Positions 33,391 through 35,012 of a stretch of 35,012 nucleotides of DNA are shown here, piece after piece (the first letter of the stretch is position 1; every line of letters starts with the position of its first letter). Position numbers and translations under genes: made by a program. Source of the stretch: JABWBJ01 sp035646395 (GTDB lineage Bacteria > Gemmatimonadota > Gemmatimonadetes > Gemmatimonadales > Gemmatimonadaceae). The stretch spans positions 1 to 35,012 of the forward strand of contig DASRPK010000318.1 of NCBI GenBank assembly GCA_035646395.1, read 5' to 3'. The notes beneath the pieces were generated by a model that saw only the letters and a list, made by a program, of their open reading frames with translations, was not told the DNA's origin and did not search any database.

Positions 33391-34353
33391 ATGCCTTTCG
33401 TGCCGCAGAGCATTCGCTGGCCAGGCACACGCGCCGTTCTGCTCGTTCACGGCATCGGGAACGCCAGCGTTGGCCAGGCCGGCTCGTTCCCAATCGACGC
33501 GTTGAAGCGCGCGCTCGGCGATGACGAGCCTAACGTCGCTATCTACAGCATCAACTACGATTTCATCAACGACTGGGTCGCGGCCAAGATCAACTTTCAG
33601 GCCGGGATCACGGCCCTGAAGGCCGCGTTGGCCCTGAAGCTCGGCAACGCAACCGCCGATGCGGCCATCGCCGAGTCTGTGGGTGACGTGTTGTGGCCGG
33701 TGCTCAGCGCGGACCTGAGGCTCGCGGTGCGCGACGCGCTCATCGCACAGCTCGACCAGATGCAGCTCGACCGCGCCATCTCAGCGCTGGAAGCGGGAGA
33801 CGACCCGCTCGACTACCAGGTCTCCATCGTCGCGCACAGCCTCGGGTGCTTTCACACGTATGAAGTACTCACGGCGATTGCCAAAGAGCCGGCGCACCAG
33901 CTCCGGCCTGCCAGTGATCTGGTCACGTTCGATTCGGTCATCCTCATGGCATCGCCGGTCCAGTTGATTCGCACCGTCGCCGGCGCCATCAACGCATTGG
34001 TGCCGGACCTCAACACGCTCGCGGCCCTGTCGAAACCACTCGCGATTCCTTCCGAGACACGAAGCGGAAAAGTCGTCGCGTGCACGAAAGACTTCATTTC
34101 CATCACAGGCACACACGATCCTGTGGGCGGTCACCTGCTGGGTCAGAAGCTGACCTGGGCGTACATGGACATCCAAGGCCAGGTCAGCATCGTGGTCCCG
34201 CAACACCTGTTGAACATCAACAGCAGGGACAGCACGGCGCTTGCATTAGCCAGTGCTGTTGCAGCGGGTGGAGCACAATTGAACGATCCGCACGCGTGGG
34301 GCGGATATATCGATAGTCAGGCGAAACAGATGCGTGGAGTGCTGTTCACATGA
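33391..34353 (+). CDS. Alpha/beta hydrolase-like protein
   Basis: The 320-residue protein has an alpha/beta-hydrolase start (RAVLLVHGIGNAS, oxyanion-type HG at residues 20-21) and a nucleophile elbow SIVAHSLGCF, with Ser150 in A-H-S-L-G. The rest of the fold is helical and includes TFDSVILMASPVQL after the elbow. THDPVGGH, or the later PQHLLNI, may supply the catalytic His, but I cannot assign the triad fully. No signal peptide is seen. A cytoplasmic esterase or lipase-like role is plausible; the substrate is unknown. ATG 33391 has GGAG (33379-33382) eight bases upstream; GTG 33382 is less likely. Its stop overlaps the next start (ATGA), so the two are coupled. Confidence 0.8.
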   Translation: MPFVPQSIRWPGTRAVLLVHGIGNASVGQAGSFPIDALKRALGDDEPNVAIYSINYDFINDWVAAKINFQAGITALKAALALKLGNATADAAIAESVGDVLWPVLSADLRLAVRDALIAQLDQMQLDRAISALEAGDDPLDYQVSIVAHSLGCFHTYEVLTAIAKEPAHQLRPASDLVTFDSVILMASPVQLIRTVAGAINALVPDLNTLAALSKPLAIPSETRSGKVVACTKDFISITGTHDPVGGHLLGQKLTWAYMDIQGQVSIVVPQHLLNINSRDSTALALASAVAAGGAQLNDPHAWGGYIDSQAKQMRGVLFT

Positions 34354-35012
34354 CACGAACAACAACGGTGTACGCGGCGACGCTCATGACGCTGAGTCCA
34401 CTCGCTCTGCACGCCCAGCGCAGCGAATCGGTGCCGGACGCCTCCCTGATGCGCCGGGCAGACTCGGTCACCGTGGGTGAATACTGCCGGCTGGCGCAGC
34501 GGATCGTGGGAGACACGCTTGTGCTCGCGGCGCTTGCGGCCGACAGTACCAGCGCCCGAACGAGTGCGGTCGTGATCTGCAATCCCCTGTTGTCCTCGTT
34601 TTCGCTCCTGGCACTCACCGGGCGTACACATGCGCCGCTCCGGGCCGTCGCGCGCGTGAACAACAACGTCGACCGTGCCACCCAGCAGGAGCTCTTCGCC
34701 GCAATGGAGGAGTTCCGCGCCGACAGCCGCCAGCCCGGCGTCCGGGAGGTCGTCAGTCCGTCGTTAGGTGCGGAGCACAGCGCATTTGTCAACGCTGCCG
34801 AAACAGCGCATGCCCTGGAGGTCATCACCGCTCGCGACAACGCGCTGAGGCGGCTGGCAAATTACGAACGAAAGCTCGGGCCCACCTCGGCAAAACTGAA
34901 CCTGCCCGAAGTGCTGCTCAACTACTCGGCGCAGCGCTGGATACCCGGCTTCCGGCCCACCCCACTCGGCGGGCCCAGTCCCTGGGAGGTCATCGCCTCG
35001 TACACGCCCGGC
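34350..35012 (+). CDS. Secreted protein of unknown function, cut by the window edge
   Basis: Starting at ATG 34350, which overlaps the hydrolase stop as ATGA, an open frame of 221 codons runs off the right edge without a stop. It begins with a signal peptide-like stretch (VYAATLMTLSPLALHAQ). A mixed helical region follows, including VGEYCRLAQRIVGDTLVLAA, VVICNPLLSSFSLLAL and TQQELFAAMEEFRADSRQ. Two Cys residues (in EYCRL and VICNP) could form a disulfide. I do not recognise a family. The tight coupling to the hydrolase gene suggests a shared function, for example a secreted partner or substrate-handling protein, but that is inference only. Confidence 0.7.
   Translation, partial: MTRTTTVYAATLMTLSPLALHAQRSESVPDASLMRRADSVTVGEYCRLAQRIVGDTLVLAALAADSTSARTSAVVICNPLLSSFSLLALTGRTHAPLRAVARVNNNVDRATQQELFAAMEEFRADSRQPGVREVVSPSLGAEHSAFVNAAETAHALEVITARDNALRRLANYERKLGPTSAKLNLPEVLLNYSAQRWIPGFRPTPLGGPSPWEVIASYTPG

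Larger units (their letters stand above)
2573..34769. repeat. Dispersed heptamer GTTAGGC, 25 exact copies in 35 kb
   Basis: GTTAGGC starts at 2573, 4755, 5466, 7409, 8242, 9582, 10049, 10656, 20807, 22210, 24251 and 32436. Its complement GCCTAAC starts at 3758, 13734, 14148, 14967, 15828, 17026, 17482, 19740, 21431, 21860, 22537, 30436 and 33528. Four one-base variants (GTTAGGT or ACCTAAC) start at 10005, 25111, 31554 and 34763. Counts are by eye. Copies lie in genes of unrelated function and in gaps, so this is a genome-signature type of repeat rather than a mobile element. Confidence 0.75.

Noticed and set aside
33219..33428. N-terminal extension of the P1 peptidase up to 33428
   Set aside because: The extra residues precede a clear signal peptide and would run into the divergent hydrolase gene. 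ATG 33218 has its own ribosome site.
1..35012. CRISPR array, tRNA/rRNA genes, insertion sequence, prophage or integrase genes
   Set aside because: I searched by eye on both strands and found no regularly spaced repeats, no cloverleaf-like segment in the gaps, and no transposase, integrase or phage gene.

Overview
The window is GC-rich chromosomal DNA, densely coded on both strands, with no rRNA, tRNA, CRISPR array or intact mobile element that I can see. The gene content points to Gemmatimonadota, with Acidobacteriota as the main alternative. The evidence is two PadR-regulator/orphan-FtsX-permease (ADOP) modules, a Ser/Thr kinase fused to membrane segments and a long TPR region, a very large secreted VPS10/BNR-repeat protein, a P1-family peptidase, and several secreted proteins with short signal peptides ending in A-Q. 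This is inference from gene families; there is no marker gene.

Layout. 1-2.5 kb: an LtrA-like membrane protein diverges from a NagX/HGSNAT-like membrane acetyltransferase. 2.6-9.2 kb: a PlsB-like acyltransferase diverges, with start codons almost touching, from a kinase-TPR gene. The kinase is followed by a split LigD: a ligase domain and a polymerase/primase domain as separate overlapping genes. 9.3-13.4 kb: a glycine-zipper stress-type protein, an M48-like protein whose HExxH motif reads HAMAH, a small four-helix membrane protein, a secreted NTF2-like protein and a YfbM/DUF1877 protein. 13.5-16.4 kb: PadR-ADOP module 1. 16.5-19.8 kb: the VPS10/BNR protein. 20-22.2 kb: remnant of an F420-dependent NADP-reductase-like gene, truncated hemoglobin and FAD dehydrogenase. 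22.2-25.8 kb: a secreted TPR/SnoaL-type protein, an AraC regulator and an orphan sensor histidine kinase. 26-30 kb: rhomboid protease and PadR-ADOP module 2. 30-35 kb: a membrane protein, a carboxypeptidase-regulatory-like secreted protein, a P1 peptidase, an alpha/beta hydrolase and a secreted protein that runs off the right edge.

How the genes may work together. Each PadR gene overlaps its permease gene and has inverted repeats just upstream, so each looks like an autoregulated sensor/export unit. The kinase-ligase-polymerase run could link signalling to end-joining repair. The hemoglobin and FAD dehydrogenase form a small redox cluster from which an upstream F420-type reductase has been mostly deleted. 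Gene packing is tight: several convergent genes overlap at their 3' ends and some divergent pairs share a few bases at their starts.

The most unusual signal is not a gene. The heptamer GTTAGGC (or GCCTAAC) occurs 25 times in 35 kb, mostly on the sense strand of genes, where it usually encodes Leu-Gly through the rare TTA codon.
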